Origin: Ornithinimicrobium cavernae
GTDB taxonomy: Bacteria; Actinomycetota; Actinomycetes; Actinomycetales; Dermatophilaceae
Assembly (NCBI RefSeq): GCF_003121625.1
Contig: NZ_QDDJ01000008.1
Location: 1-64,000 of the forward strand
Length of the DNA: 64,000 nucleotides
Reading direction: 5' to 3'
This document shows, piece after piece, positions 8,734-18,933 of this stretch (within the stretch, counting starts at the first letter, position 1; each line of letters begins with the position of its first letter). The notes under the pieces are model-generated. The model searched no databases. It worked only from the letters and a program-made list of their open reading frames with translations, and was not told the DNA's origin. The position numbers and the translations under genes were made by a program.

Positions 8734-9533
8734 CCACTGCTCGGCTGGCCGCCCACCGGTCCGCCGCCCGTCGGCTCGTCCCCTCCGGCTGCGGCCACGG
8801 TCACGCAGCAGCGCCCGGGCGCGGGCTCGAGCCGCGCGGTGAGACGCGCCGGTGCCAGCTCCTCGGTCAGCCCCTCCAGCATGGCGTGGTTCATACCGCA
8901 CACCAGCTGGGTGTGCCGCTGCGCGAGCGCATGGAACGGGCAGTTCGCCAGGACCACCCGCTCCCCCTCGGGCCGCGGCTCGTAGCCGTGCTGCTCCAGC
9001 ACCGAGGACACGCGGGCGAGCGCCGCACCGGAGTCGGGAGCGACCGGCGCTCCGCGCACCGCCTCGCGACCGAGGGCGGCGCCGCGGGTGGCGGCGACCT
9101 CGTGCAGCACCTCGCGCACCGGTCGGCCGTCGTCCGCCGCTCCCTCGACCGCCTCGGCGAGCAGCTCACCGGCGAGGGCGTACTCGCGCGGCGGCAGGGA
9201 GACGGCCACCTCCTCCCCGCTCGCGCGGTACACCTTGGCGGGCCGCCCCGCACCAGGTCCGGTGCGGCCACCGAGGCGCTGGTAGTCCACGCTCAGCAGC
9301 CCGTCGTCCGCCAGGCGGTCGAGGTGGAACTTCACGGTGTGGTGGGCGATCCCCGTGGCCTCGGCGACCTCCTCGCGGCCGACCGGCTCGTCCCGGCGGC
9401 AGACATAGCGGTACAGCTCGCGGCGCACCGGTTCATTCAGTGAGGCGATGCCGCTGACGGCGCGGCCGAAGGGGTCCTCCGGTCCGCTCGCGGTGTCGCC
9501 CGGGCCGGCAGGGTCCTCGTGCGCGGCAACCAT
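8730..9533 (-). CDS. HTH transcriptional regulator with C-terminal cysteine motif (SufR/ArsR-like)
   Basis: This is a 267-residue DNA-binding protein. Residues about 30-100 form a winged helix-turn-helix (LNEPVRRELYRYV, then REEVAEATGIAHHTVKFHLDRLADDGLL, then a wing ending in RPAKVYR). The C-terminal half carries NCPFHALAQRHTQLVCGMNHAMLEGL and then PGRCCVTV. That Cys/His arrangement is shared with SufR-like regulators, which sense Fe-S clusters or redox state. The cluster itself is inferred. It is divergent from folE and an FAD reductase, and a perfect 7-bp inverted repeat lies between them, so autoregulation and control of folE are likely. The ATG start is supported by this intergenic layout. 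It overlaps the end of the siderophore ATPase gene by 4 nt tail-to-tail. Confidence 0.82.
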   Translation of the reverse strand: MVAAHEDPAGPGDTASGPEDPFGRAVSGIASLNEPVRRELYRYVCRRDEPVGREEVAEATGIAHHTVKFHLDRLADDGLLSVDYQRLGGRTGPGAGRPAKVYRASGEEVAVSLPPREYALAGELLAEAVEGAADDGRPVREVLHEVAATRGAALGREAVRGAPVAPDSGAALARVSSVLEQHGYEPRPEGERVVLANCPFHALAQRHTQLVCGMNHAMLEGLTEELAPARLTARLEPAPGRCCVTVAAAGGDEPTGGGPVGGQPSSG

Positions 9534-9565
9534 CAGAACTCCTCTTGCGATCCGTCTCCAACAGG

Positions 9566-9593
9566 TCTAACGTCAACTGTACTCTCCGTTAGA
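9566..9593. promoter_or_regulatory. Candidate operator between the HTH regulator and folE
   Basis: Perfect inverted half-sites TCTAACG (9566-9572) and CGTTAGA (9587-9593) are separated by 14 nt, within the 82-nt divergent intergenic region. The site lies 23 nt upstream of the folE start and 33 nt upstream of the regulator start, well placed for a dimeric repressor acting on both genes. The adjacent regulator is the obvious candidate to bind it. Confidence 0.6.
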
Positions 9594-9615
9594 AGCGCCG
9601 TCCAGGAGGACCCAG

Positions 9616-10203
9616 GTGACGACATACTCAGAGCTCTCCCCCAGCCCGGTGCCACACGCCGTGGACCGGCTCGAGGAGGCGACCCGCGCCGCGGCCGCCT
9701 TCCTCGCCGCCCTCGGCGTCGACTGCGACACCGAGAGCATGGCCCGCAGTCCCCGCCGGATGGCCCAGGCCTACGCCGCGATGCTCACCGCCCGGCCGTT
9801 CGAGATGACGACGTTCGACAACGACGAGGGCTACGACGAGCTGGTCCTGGTCCGCGCCATCCCGGTCCAGTCGGTGTGTGAGCACCACCTGCTGCCGTTC
9901 ACCGGTATCGCGCACGTCGGCTACCTGCCCGGCTCGCGCATCCTCGGCCTGTCCAAGTTCGCCCGCGTCGTGGAGCTCTTCGCCCGCCGCCCGCAGGTGC
10001 AGGAACGGCTCACCCAGCAGATCGCCGACTGGATCGACGGGGAGCTCGCCCCGCGCGGCGTCGGTGTCGTCGTCGAGGCGGAGCACACCTGCATGACCCT
10101 GCGGGGCGTCCGTGCCCGGGGCACCACCACCCGCACCAGCGCGCTGCGCGGCACCCTGCGCGACCCCGCCCAGCGCGCCGAGTTCCTCACCCTCATCAGC
10201 TAG
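9616..10203 (+). CDS. folE: GTP cyclohydrolase I (type IA)
   Basis: This enzyme converts GTP to 7,8-dihydroneopterin triphosphate, the entry step to folate and pterin cofactors. The 195-residue protein has the zinc ligands of the type IA family: Cys88 and His91 in SVCEHHLLPF, and Cys159 in EHTCMTLRGVRARGT. It also has IAHVGYLP and the GLSKFARVVE segment. The start is GTG at 9616, with a strong AGGAGGA ribosome-binding site at 9604-9610. It is not beside other folate genes (folP, folB, folK). Instead it is paired with an FAD reductase 9 nt downstream and divergent from a Cys-containing regulator. This suggests a conditionally expressed copy rather than the housekeeping folate operon, which is an inference. 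Confidence 0.94.
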   Translation: MTTYSELSPSPVPHAVDRLEEATRAAAAFLAALGVDCDTESMARSPRRMAQAYAAMLTARPFEMTTFDNDEGYDELVLVRAIPVQSVCEHHLLPFTGIAHVGYLPGSRILGLSKFARVVELFARRPQVQERLTQQIADWIDGELAPRGVGVVVEAEHTCMTLRGVRARGTTTRTSALRGTLRDPAQRAEFLTLIS

Positions 10204-10212
10204 GAGCACCTC

Positions 10213-11439
10213 ATGAGCAGCCAACCCAGCACGGACGCCGGTGTCGTCGTCATCGGCGCCGGTCTCGCCGGCGCACACGTCGTGGAGGCACTGCGCGAGC
10301 GGGCGTATGCCGGACCGCTCACCCTGGTCGGTGACGAGCAGGACCGACCCTACGAGCGCCCTCCGCTGAGCAAGGGCTACCTGCAGGGCGCCGCGGAGAT
10401 CGAGGAGGCCTACGTGCACCCGGAGGGGTGGTACGCCGAGCACGACGTCTCCACGCGGTTCGGGGACGCCGCCGTCGCGGTCGACCGGGAGGCGCACGTG
10501 GTGGAGCTGGCCGACGGTGAGCGCCTCCCCTACCGGACGCTCGTGCTGGCCACCGGGGCGACACCGCGGCGCCTCAGCGTGCCCGGCTCCGACCTGGGGG
10601 GCGTCCTGACCCTGCGCCGGATCGCCGACAGCGACGCCCTGAAGGAGGCCATCGGCAGCCACCGTCGGATGGTGATCGTCGGCGGTGGCTGGATCGGGCT
10701 GGAGGTTGCAGCTGCCGCCCGTGCCGGCGGGTGCGAGGTCACCGTCCTCGAGATGGCCGAGCTGCCGCTGCTGCAGGTGCTCGGGCCACGGGTCGCGGAG
10801 TACTTCGCGCAGCTGCACCGCGACCAGGGGGTCCGACTGCGGACGGGGGTGGGCGTAGAGGAGATCACCGGCACGGACGGCCGGGTGACCGGCGTGGTGG
10901 TCGACGGGGAGACGATCCCCGCCGATGTCGTCGTGGTGGGGGTCGGCGCCGCCCCGAACACCGACCTCGCGCGCGCCGCCGGCCTCTCCGTGGGCTCCGG
11001 CGTCCTGGTGGACGAACACCTGCGGTCGGTGGACGACCCGGACGTGCTGGCGGTGGGTGACGTGGCGGAGGCGCGGCACGTCCCGACCGGCGAGCCGTTG
11101 CGGGTGGAGCACTGGGACAACGCGATCCGGCAGGGCAAGCTGGCCGCCGCCAGCATCACCGGTGGCCCGGAGGTCTACGACTGGGCGCCGTACTTCTACA
11201 CCGACCAGTACGACCTGGGCATGGAGTACGTCGGGCACGGCGGCGCCGCCGACGACGTGGTGATCCGTGGCGACCTGACCTCTGGTGAGTTCATCGCCTT
11301 CTGGCTGCGTGACGGTGTCGTGAGCGCCGCGATGAATGTCAACATCTGGGACGTCAGCGACGACCTGCGAGCGCTCCTCGGGCGCGAGATCTCCCCCGAG
11401 CGGCTATCGGACGAGAGCATCGGGCTCACCGAGCTCTGA
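10213..11439 (+). CDS. FAD-dependent NAD(P)H oxidoreductase (ferredoxin/rubredoxin reductase type)
   Basis: This 408-residue flavoprotein belongs to the pyridine-nucleotide-disulphide reductase superfamily, in the ferredoxin/putidaredoxin reductase branch. The FAD-binding Rossmann motif is VVVIGAGLAGAHVVEAL near the N-terminus, followed by YERPPLSKGYL. A second dinucleotide motif (VIVGGGWIGLEVAAAAR, about residues 153-170) binds NAD(P)H. VLAVGDVAEA is the C-terminal FAD contact, and a reductase C-terminal domain follows. No redox-active CxxC is visible, consistent with electron transfer to a separate [Fe-S] protein. It begins 9 nt after folE and is probably co-transcribed with it. The natural electron acceptor is not evident in the window. 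Confidence 0.9.
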   Translation: MSSQPSTDAGVVVIGAGLAGAHVVEALRERAYAGPLTLVGDEQDRPYERPPLSKGYLQGAAEIEEAYVHPEGWYAEHDVSTRFGDAAVAVDREAHVVELADGERLPYRTLVLATGATPRRLSVPGSDLGGVLTLRRIADSDALKEAIGSHRRMVIVGGGWIGLEVAAAARAGGCEVTVLEMAELPLLQVLGPRVAEYFAQLHRDQGVRLRTGVGVEEITGTDGRVTGVVVDGETIPADVVVVGVGAAPNTDLARAAGLSVGSGVLVDEHLRSVDDPDVLAVGDVAEARHVPTGEPLRVEHWDNAIRQGKLAAASITGGPEVYDWAPYFYTDQYDLGMEYVGHGGAADDVVIRGDLTSGEFIAFWLRDGVVSAAMNVNIWDVSDDLRALLGREISPERLSDESIGLTEL

Positions 11440-11513
11440 GGCGACGAGGGACGTCCCAGCGACCGGTCAGGATCTCAGGGCCCTGACCCACTTGGGGCCC
11501 GCGCGGCAACACC

Positions 11514-12917
11514 TCAGCCGTCGAGGCTCCGAACGGCACGCAGCACGGCCTCGACGGAGACGTCGATGTCCGCGGCGGTGGTGAGGTGGTTGGAGACGGC
11601 GATCCGCATCAACCGCCGGCCGTGCCAGGTGGTGCCGCCCATCCAGCAGGTGCCGTCCCGCTGGATCCGGGCGATCACGGCGTCGGTGCGCCGGTCGGCC
11701 TCCGCCCCCTCCCCGCCGAAGCCCACGAGCACCTGGTTGAGGACCACGTCGTTGACCACCTCGAGGCCGGCACCGGCCAGCGCGTCAGCGAAACGCCGGG
11801 CGTGCTCGCAGCACCGGTCGACCAGGTCGGCGATCCCCTGCCGGCCGAGCTCCTGCACAGCCGCCCACACCGCGAAGCCGCGGGCGCGGCGGGAGGACTC
11901 GGCCGTGTAGTCGGCCACCCCCGGCGCCACGCCGGAGCCGGTCAGGTAGGACGCGGTGTAGGACATCGCGGCCGTCTGCACGTCGGGGCGGGAGCAGAAC
12001 GCGAACCCCGAGTCGTAGGGCACATTGAGCCACTTGTGACCGTCGCAGCCCCAGGAGTCCGCCAGCTCCACGCCGTCGACCAGGTGCCTGAGGGAAGGGC
12101 TCGCCGCGGCCCACAGCCCGAAGGCGCCGTCGACGTGCACCCAGGCACCGTGCTCGTGAGCCAGCGTGATGGCAGTGCGCAGGTCGTCGACGGCACCGGT
12201 GTTGACGTTGCCGGCCTGCAGGCACAGCACCGTCAGCACATCGTGGTCGTCGCCCTCCGTGGCGAGCACCCGGGCGAGGTCGTCGGTGTCGATCGCGCCC
12301 TGGGCGTTGACGGCGACCTCCTGCAGCGCGTCGGAGCCGAGCCCCAGCAGCCGCAGCGACCGGTCGATGGTGGCGTGCCGTTCGGCGCCGGCAAGCACCC
12401 TGATCCGCGGCGCCCCGAACAGTCCGCGGCGTTCGACGTCCCAGCCTGACTCTCGCATCAGGTGGTGCCGCGCCGCCGCGAGCCCGACGGTGTTGGCACC
12501 CTGGGCACCGGTCACGAAGCCGACGCCGGCTGAGGCCGGCAGGCCCAGCAGGTCCTTGAGCCAGGCGCCGGCGACCTCCTCGGCTGCGGCAGCGGCCGGC
12601 GCCAGGTGACCGTTGAAGGCGCACTGGTCCCAGCCGACAGCGAGGATGTCCGCGGCCGAGGCGGCGGGCAGGGCGCCACCGATGACGAAACCGAAGTAGC
12701 GCGGCCCCGGCGTCGCCATGAGACCGGGTCGGGCGGCGGTGATGAGCTGCTCCACCACCTCCCCCGGGTCGCGCGGTCCGTCGGGCAACGGCACGGCCAG
12801 CAACCGCTTCGCGTCGGCCTGGTCGGCCGGCGCCTGCACCGGACGCGTGTCCAGGGACTCGCGGAAGTCGGCGGCCTCCTCGGCGGCGAGGTGGAACAAC
12901 GAGCGCAGATCGGCCAT
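11514..12917 (-). CDS. Pyridoxal-5'-phosphate-dependent decarboxylase (aromatic-L-amino-acid/glutamate decarboxylase group II)
   Basis: This fold-type I PLP enzyme (467 residues from the ATG at 12917) is predicted to decarboxylate an amino acid. The PLP-binding lysine is Lys295 in CDGHKWLNVPYD. The cofactor-contacting Asp263 lies in HVDGAFGLWA, and TGAQGANTVGLAAAR is the phosphate-binding region. The family includes aromatic amino-acid, histidine, tyrosine and diaminobutyrate decarboxylases. The substrate cannot be chosen from sequence alone. The frame is open upstream of the chosen ATG, but that part translates to a low-complexity Arg/Gly stretch. The gene is single, convergent with the reductase gene and divergent from the clpP pair. 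Confidence 0.88.
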   Translation of the reverse strand: MADLRSLFHLAAEEAADFRESLDTRPVQAPADQADAKRLLAVPLPDGPRDPGEVVEQLITAARPGLMATPGPRYFGFVIGGALPAASAADILAVGWDQCAFNGHLAPAAAAAEEVAGAWLKDLLGLPASAGVGFVTGAQGANTVGLAAARHHLMRESGWDVERRGLFGAPRIRVLAGAERHATIDRSLRLLGLGSDALQEVAVNAQGAIDTDDLARVLATEGDDHDVLTVLCLQAGNVNTGAVDDLRTAITLAHEHGAWVHVDGAFGLWAAASPSLRHLVDGVELADSWGCDGHKWLNVPYDSGFAFCSRPDVQTAAMSYTASYLTGSGVAPGVADYTAESSRRARGFAVWAAVQELGRQGIADLVDRCCEHARRFADALAGAGLEVVNDVVLNQVLVGFGGEGAEADRRTDAVIARIQRDGTCWMGGTTWHGRRLMRIAVSNHLTTAADIDVSVEAVLRAVRSLDG

Positions 12918-13005
12918 GGCGGTGATGCTACGGCGGTGTCGCCGGCGACCACGAGCGGGTCCCGACCCGGCCGCGCGACGCTGCGTCACCTCCTGGCCAC
13001 CGGCC

Positions 13006-13028
13006 GCGCGCTGCTCACGGCAGCGCGC
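13006..13028. promoter_or_regulatory. Palindromic site upstream of the clpP pair (PopR-box-like)
   Basis: Perfect 9-bp arms GCGCGCTGC (13006-13014) and GCAGCGCGC (13020-13028) flank TCACG, 37 nt before the first clpP ATG. The core CTGC-5N-GCAG resembles the PopR box described for Streptomyces lividans clpP3clpP4 (TTCTGCC-3N-GGCAGAA, recalled from the literature), differing in the outer bases and one inner base. Binding by the neighbouring PopR-like regulator is an inference. Confidence 0.5.
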
Positions 13029-13065
13029 CCTTCCCCCGCACCGACGTGACGCGCAGCCTGGATCC

Positions 13066-13686
13066 ATGACGACAGAGACGACCGACTCCGCCCAGGGGCT
13101 CGACCACGAGATCTACCGACAGCTCTTCGACCGCCGCACCCTGGTGCTGGGCGAGGCGCTGGAGGAGCGCAACAGCAACCGGCTGTGCACCGCGCTCCTG
13201 CTGCTCGCCGACGCCGACCCACGGGAGGACATCCGCCTGCTGATCAACTCGGTCGGCGGCTCGGTCCCGGGCATGCTCGCCATCCGCGACTGCATGCGGA
13301 TGATCCCCAACGACGTCGTGACGGTCAATGTAGGCATGGCCTACAGCGCCGGCCAGTTCCTGCTCTCCTCCGGGACCAGGGGCAGGCGCTTCACCATGCC
13401 GCACGCCAAGGTGCTCCTGCACCAGGGCTCCGCGGGCATCGGCGGGAGCGCCATGGACATCGCGATCCAGGCCGACGACCTGCGGCACACGCGGGACACC
13501 GTCCTCGGGTGCATCGCCGAGGACACGGGTCAGCCCGTCGACCGCGTCGAGGAGGACTCGCGCAGGGACCGCTGGTTCTCGGCGGAGGAGGCACTCGACT
13601 ACGGCTTCGTCGACGCGATCGTCGGCTCCCTCGAGGACGTCATGCCCGGGCGCACCTCCCGGATCGGGTTGGGGAGCACGCGATGA
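13066..13686 (+). CDS. clpP: ATP-dependent Clp protease proteolytic subunit (ClpP3-like)
   Basis: This is a serine-protease subunit of the ClpP family (206 residues from the ATG at 13066), which forms the barrel of the Clp protease. The catalytic triad is present: Ser94 in GMAYSAGQFLL, His119 in KVLLHQGSAG, and Asp164 in VEEDSRRDRW. LLINSVGGSVPGMLAIRDCM and EEALDYGFVDAI are further family signatures. No signal or long propeptide is seen. It is translationally coupled (ATGA overlap) to a second ClpP-like gene. Trigger factor and clpX are absent here, so this is a secondary pair comparable to Streptomyces clpP3-clpP4 rather than the housekeeping clpP1-clpP2. A palindrome lies just upstream and a PopR/ClgR-like regulator is convergent. 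Confidence 0.92.
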   Translation: MTTETTDSAQGLDHEIYRQLFDRRTLVLGEALEERNSNRLCTALLLLADADPREDIRLLINSVGGSVPGMLAIRDCMRMIPNDVVTVNVGMAYSAGQFLLSSGTRGRRFTMPHAKVLLHQGSAGIGGSAMDIAIQADDLRHTRDTVLGCIAEDTGQPVDRVEEDSRRDRWFSAEEALDYGFVDAIVGSLEDVMPGRTSRIGLGSTR

Positions 13687-14291
13687 GCACCTACTCCCTC
13701 CCCTACGTCACGACGCAGAGCCCGCGGGGCGAGCGCACGCTCGACATCTACAGCCGGCTGCTGGCGGACCGGATCGTCTACCTGGGCACCGGCATCGACG
13801 AGGGCGTCGCCAACGCCGTCATCGCCCAGCTCCTGCACCTGGAGAACGAGAACCCGGACGCACCGATCGCGCTCTACCTCAACTCGGTGGGTGGCTCCAT
13901 CCCCGCCACCCTGGCGATCTACGACGCGATGCAGTTCGTCCGACCGCGCATCGACACCACCTGCGTCGGGCAGGTCGTGGCCAGCTCGGCCGTCCTCCTG
14001 GCCGGGGGCGCGGCCGGTCACCGCTCGATCCTCCCCCACGGCCGGGTCGTGATCCACGCCCCCGCGGCGGAGGGCCGCGGCACGGTGCCCGACCTGATCC
14101 TGGAGGCGGACGAGGTCGAGAGGGTGCGACGGATGCAGGAGGAGATCCTCGGCCTGCACACCGGCCACCCTGCGGAGCAGGTGCGCCGGGACACCGACCG
14201 CGATCTCATCCTCACGGCGCAGGCCGCTGTCGACTACGGCGTGGTCGACCAGGTGCTCGCCTCGCGCGTGGCACCGGCCCTCACCGCGTGA
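13683..14291 (+). CDS. ClpP-like subunit with substituted catalytic serine (ClpP4/ClpR-like)
   Basis: This is a 202-residue ClpP-family protein coupled to the preceding clpP by an ATGA overlap. Family blocks are clear: LYLNSVGGSIPATLAIYDAM, LPHGRVVIHAP with His125, RRDTDRD with the Asp, and AAVDYGVVDQVL. Aligned without gaps to the usual GQAASMAAVLL block, this protein reads GQVVASSAVLL. The position of the nucleophile Ser is therefore Ala100 (GCC at 13980-13982), with serines at 101 and 102. The subunit is thus probably inactive, or uses a shifted serine, and may be a structural or regulatory partner of the neighbouring active subunit, as ClpR is in cyanobacteria and plastids. The enzymatic status is an inference. 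Confidence 0.85.
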   Translation: MSTYSLPYVTTQSPRGERTLDIYSRLLADRIVYLGTGIDEGVANAVIAQLLHLENENPDAPIALYLNSVGGSIPATLAIYDAMQFVRPRIDTTCVGQVVASSAVLLAGGAAGHRSILPHGRVVIHAPAAEGRGTVPDLILEADEVERVRRMQEEILGLHTGHPAEQVRRDTDRDLILTAQAAVDYGVVDQVLASRVAPALTA

Positions 14292-14398
14292 GCACCGGCG
14301 CCCAGGTGGAGCCTGCACCCGGCAGACGGTAGGCCGCCCCTGGCCCCGGAGGACGCAGCACCGGCGATCACGACCGACGCCACGGGAGTCTCGTCAGC

Positions 14399-14773
14399 TC
14401 ACGCAGCGAGCAGGACCGGTCCGGTCGCCTGACGCTGCGGCGGCACCGCGCCGAGGTGGGCTCCGGCGCGGCGGGTCAGGTCGATCACGGAGAGGTCGAG
14501 GGCCCCGGCCAGCGCCTCGAGCATCTCGGACGACGGGTCCTTCTTGCCGCGCTCGAGCTCGGAGAGGTACTGCGGCGAGAGTCCCGCCCGCCCGGCCACG
14601 TCGGCGATGCGCTCGCCGCGGAACTCCCGCTCGCCGCGGAGCTGGCGCCCGAGCGCCTCGCGCCACAGGGGCGCGGGCCGCAGAGGCACCTCGGCGGGCA
14701 GCCCACGTCCCGGATGCTGCGACCGACGCCTCGCGCGCGCCAGTCGGTCGGGCAGTCGCACCATGTCTCCCAT
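14399..14773 (-). CDS. XRE-family regulator with LAA C-terminus (PopR/ClgR-like)
   Basis: This 124-residue protein has a helix-turn-helix at about residues 48-98 (IADVAGRAGLSPQYLSELER, then KKDPSSEMLEALAGALDL). That pattern is typical of the actinobacterial Clp-gene regulators PopR and ClgR (YLSEVERG-KEASSE in that group). The protein ends in VLLAA. PopR of Streptomyces lividans is reported to be degraded by ClpP through its C-terminal alanines, and the same tail here would make this regulator a Clp substrate. It is convergent with the clpP pair. Short nested palindromes lie upstream of its own start. Function by homology and location is likely. Activator versus repressor action was not determined. 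Confidence 0.78.
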   Translation of the reverse strand: MGDMVRLPDRLARARRRSQHPGRGLPAEVPLRPAPLWREALGRQLRGEREFRGERIADVAGRAGLSPQYLSELERGKKDPSSEMLEALAGALDLSVIDLTRRAGAHLGAVPPQRQATGPVLLAA

Positions 14774-14797
14774 GGCGCAACGCTAGCGCCGAGCGCT

Positions 14798-14833
14798 CTC
14801 CGCCGGGAGGGTTTTACGCCCTCGGCGGAGGGC
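14798..14833. promoter_or_regulatory. Nested palindromes upstream of the PopR-like gene
   Basis: CTCCGCCG (14798-14805) pairs with CGGCGGAG (14823-14830), and GCCCTC-GGCG-GAGGGC forms a second perfect palindrome at 14818-14833. They sit 25-60 nt upstream of the regulator's ATG and could be an operator for autoregulation. No binding motif was recognised with confidence. Confidence 0.4.
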
Positions 14834-14912
14834 TTGACCCTGCGCCCGCCCGGCCGGCCGTCGCTGCGGGTGAGCGTCCCGGAGGACGTGAGCGACGGCA
14901 TACCGCCTCTGG

Positions 14913-15800
14913 TCAGTCGGCGGCGCGGACGTTGATCAGGTTGGCCCACGGGTCGTCGAAGGAGACGGTCCGACCGTCGTCCCGGGTCGGCACGCCGTAG
15001 TGCGTCATCCGCTCGGTCAGGGCACCGACCTCGTCCGCCGTCGGCACCACGATGTCGACCTGGCCCAGTCCCAGCGTGCGCTGGCGGGGGCCGGCTCCAC
15101 GGGAGTTCCACACGTTCATCGCCATGTGGTGGTGGTACTTGCCGGCGCTGACGAACAGCGCCTGGTCGCCCAGCGACGCGGTCGTCTCGAAGCCGAGCTT
15201 GTGCACGTAGAACTCCTGAGCGCTGCGCACGTCACCCACGGACAGGTGCACGTGACCGACGACGGCGCTGCCCAGGGAGGTCGGGTCCGCCAGGCCCCGC
15301 TCGCTGAGGTGCTCGCGCAGGAACTGGTTGGGGTCCAGGTAGAGCGTGGACATCTCGACCTGACCGTGGGTCCAGCTCCACTGGGTGCGGTCCCGGTCCC
15401 AGTAGAGCTCGATGCCGTTGCCCTCCGGGTCGTCGAAGTAGAACGCCTGGCTCACCAGGTGGTCGCTCGAGCCGACGAACCGGACACCGGGGTACTGCGC
15501 GGCGGTTGCCACCGCGGCGGCCAGCGCCTCCTGGGTCTCGAACAGGATGGCGGTGTGGAACAGGCCGGCCTGGCCGGGGGTGGCGGCCTTGAGGGCCGGG
15601 CTGTGCCGCAGTATGACGACGGGCTCGGTCCCGCGTCCGAGAGTCACCTGGTCGCCGGTGCTGGAGACGACCTCCAGCGCGATCGCGTCGCGGTAGTAGG
15701 CGGTCATCACGTCGAGGTGGGCGACGTCCAGCGTGACCGCACCCATGGCCGTGTCGGCCGCGAGCAGGTCCTTGGGGGCGAGCAGGTCAGGGGTAGCCAT
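14913..15800 (-). CDS. VOC-family ring-cleavage dioxygenase-like protein (CatE-like)
   Basis: This 295-residue protein has two vicinal-oxygen-chelate (glyoxalase/dioxygenase) modules. The first runs from about residue 17 (MGAVTLDVAHLDVMTAYYRD) and includes LFHTAILF and NGIELYWDRDR. The second starts near VVGHVHLSVGDVRSAQEFYVH and includes KYHHHMAMNVW. Conserved His and Glu residues in these blocks are the usual metal ligands. The layout matches CatE/catechol-2,3-dioxygenase-like proteins of Firmicutes and Actinobacteria, often induced by quinones and under MarR-type control. An imperfect palindrome lies just upstream of the start. ATG at 15800 is preferred, and ATG at 15809 is an alternative. 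The substrate is unknown. Confidence 0.85.
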   Translation of the reverse strand: MATPDLLAPKDLLAADTAMGAVTLDVAHLDVMTAYYRDAIALEVVSSTGDQVTLGRGTEPVVILRHSPALKAATPGQAGLFHTAILFETQEALAAAVATAAQYPGVRFVGSSDHLVSQAFYFDDPEGNGIELYWDRDRTQWSWTHGQVEMSTLYLDPNQFLREHLSERGLADPTSLGSAVVGHVHLSVGDVRSAQEFYVHKLGFETTASLGDQALFVSAGKYHHHMAMNVWNSRGAGPRQRTLGLGQVDIVVPTADEVGALTERMTHYGVPTRDDGRTVSFDDPWANLINVRAAD

Positions 15801-15818
15801 CGGTTCCATCCTCTGAGT

Positions 15819-15834
15819 AGTTGATTGTTCAAGT
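15819..15834. promoter_or_regulatory. MarR-type operator candidate upstream of the VOC gene
   Basis: AGTTGATTGTTCAAGT is a near-palindrome (TTGA-TTGT-TCAA core is perfect) in an unusually AT-rich patch 19 nt upstream of the VOC gene start. Its form suits a MarR-family repressor of the quinone- or organic-peroxide-responsive kind. The regulator is not in this neighbourhood. Confidence 0.5.
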
Positions 15835-15893
15835 ATTACAACAGAGGGGTGCCCGTGTCCATTCCCGAGGTAGGACGTGGTGCCCGAACGCGG

Positions 15894-15932
15894 GGCAGGC
15901 CCCGCACCGATCATGCTGGTGCGGGGCCTGCC
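15894..15932 (-). terminator. Strong hairpin downstream of acnA
   Basis: Perfect 15-bp arms GGCAGGCCCCGCACC (15894-15908) and GGTGCGGGGCCTGCC (15918-15932) surround a 9-nt loop, starting 20 nt after the acnA stop on the minus strand. It lacks a U-tract, as is common in high-GC actinobacteria. Confidence 0.75.
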
Positions 15933-15952
15933 GGGGCGGTCTGCGGCGCGTG

Positions 15953-18775
<2,823 letters not shown>

Positions 18776-18791
18776 GCCGACTCCTCTCAGA

Positions 18792-18809
18792 TTATCTTGA
18801 CGTCAAGAT
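18792..18809. promoter_or_regulatory. 18-bp perfect palindrome in the acnA upstream region
   Basis: TATCTTGACGTCAAGATA is perfectly self-complementary and lies 16 nt upstream of the acnA ATG, in a locally AT-rich patch. MarR-family regulators of the PecS/TamR type bind palindromes of this style, and TamR of Streptomyces coelicolor is reported to control aconitase. The specific regulator here is an inference. Confidence 0.7.
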
Positions 18810-18865
18810 AGTTCTATCACAGAACCGTCCTCAGCAGCCAGTCTCCCCCACCCGACCAACCCCGT

Positions 18866-18884
18866 CCACGGAAGGCTTGCCTAA
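18866..18884 (-). promoter_or_regulatory. Weak iron-box-like sequence upstream of acnA
   Basis: Read on the minus strand, TTAGGCAAGCCTTCCGTGG matches the DtxR/IdeR consensus at 14 of 19 positions, with the conserved TTAGG and CAAGCCT halves present. It is about 90 nt upstream of acnA. Iron control of aconitase is biologically sensible, but the 3' half is poor and this may be chance. Confidence 0.3.
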
Positions 18885-18933
18885 CTGCGGCACGTCCCCG
18901 CTGCCGCACCGGTGACAGTGACCTGCCCCTCTG

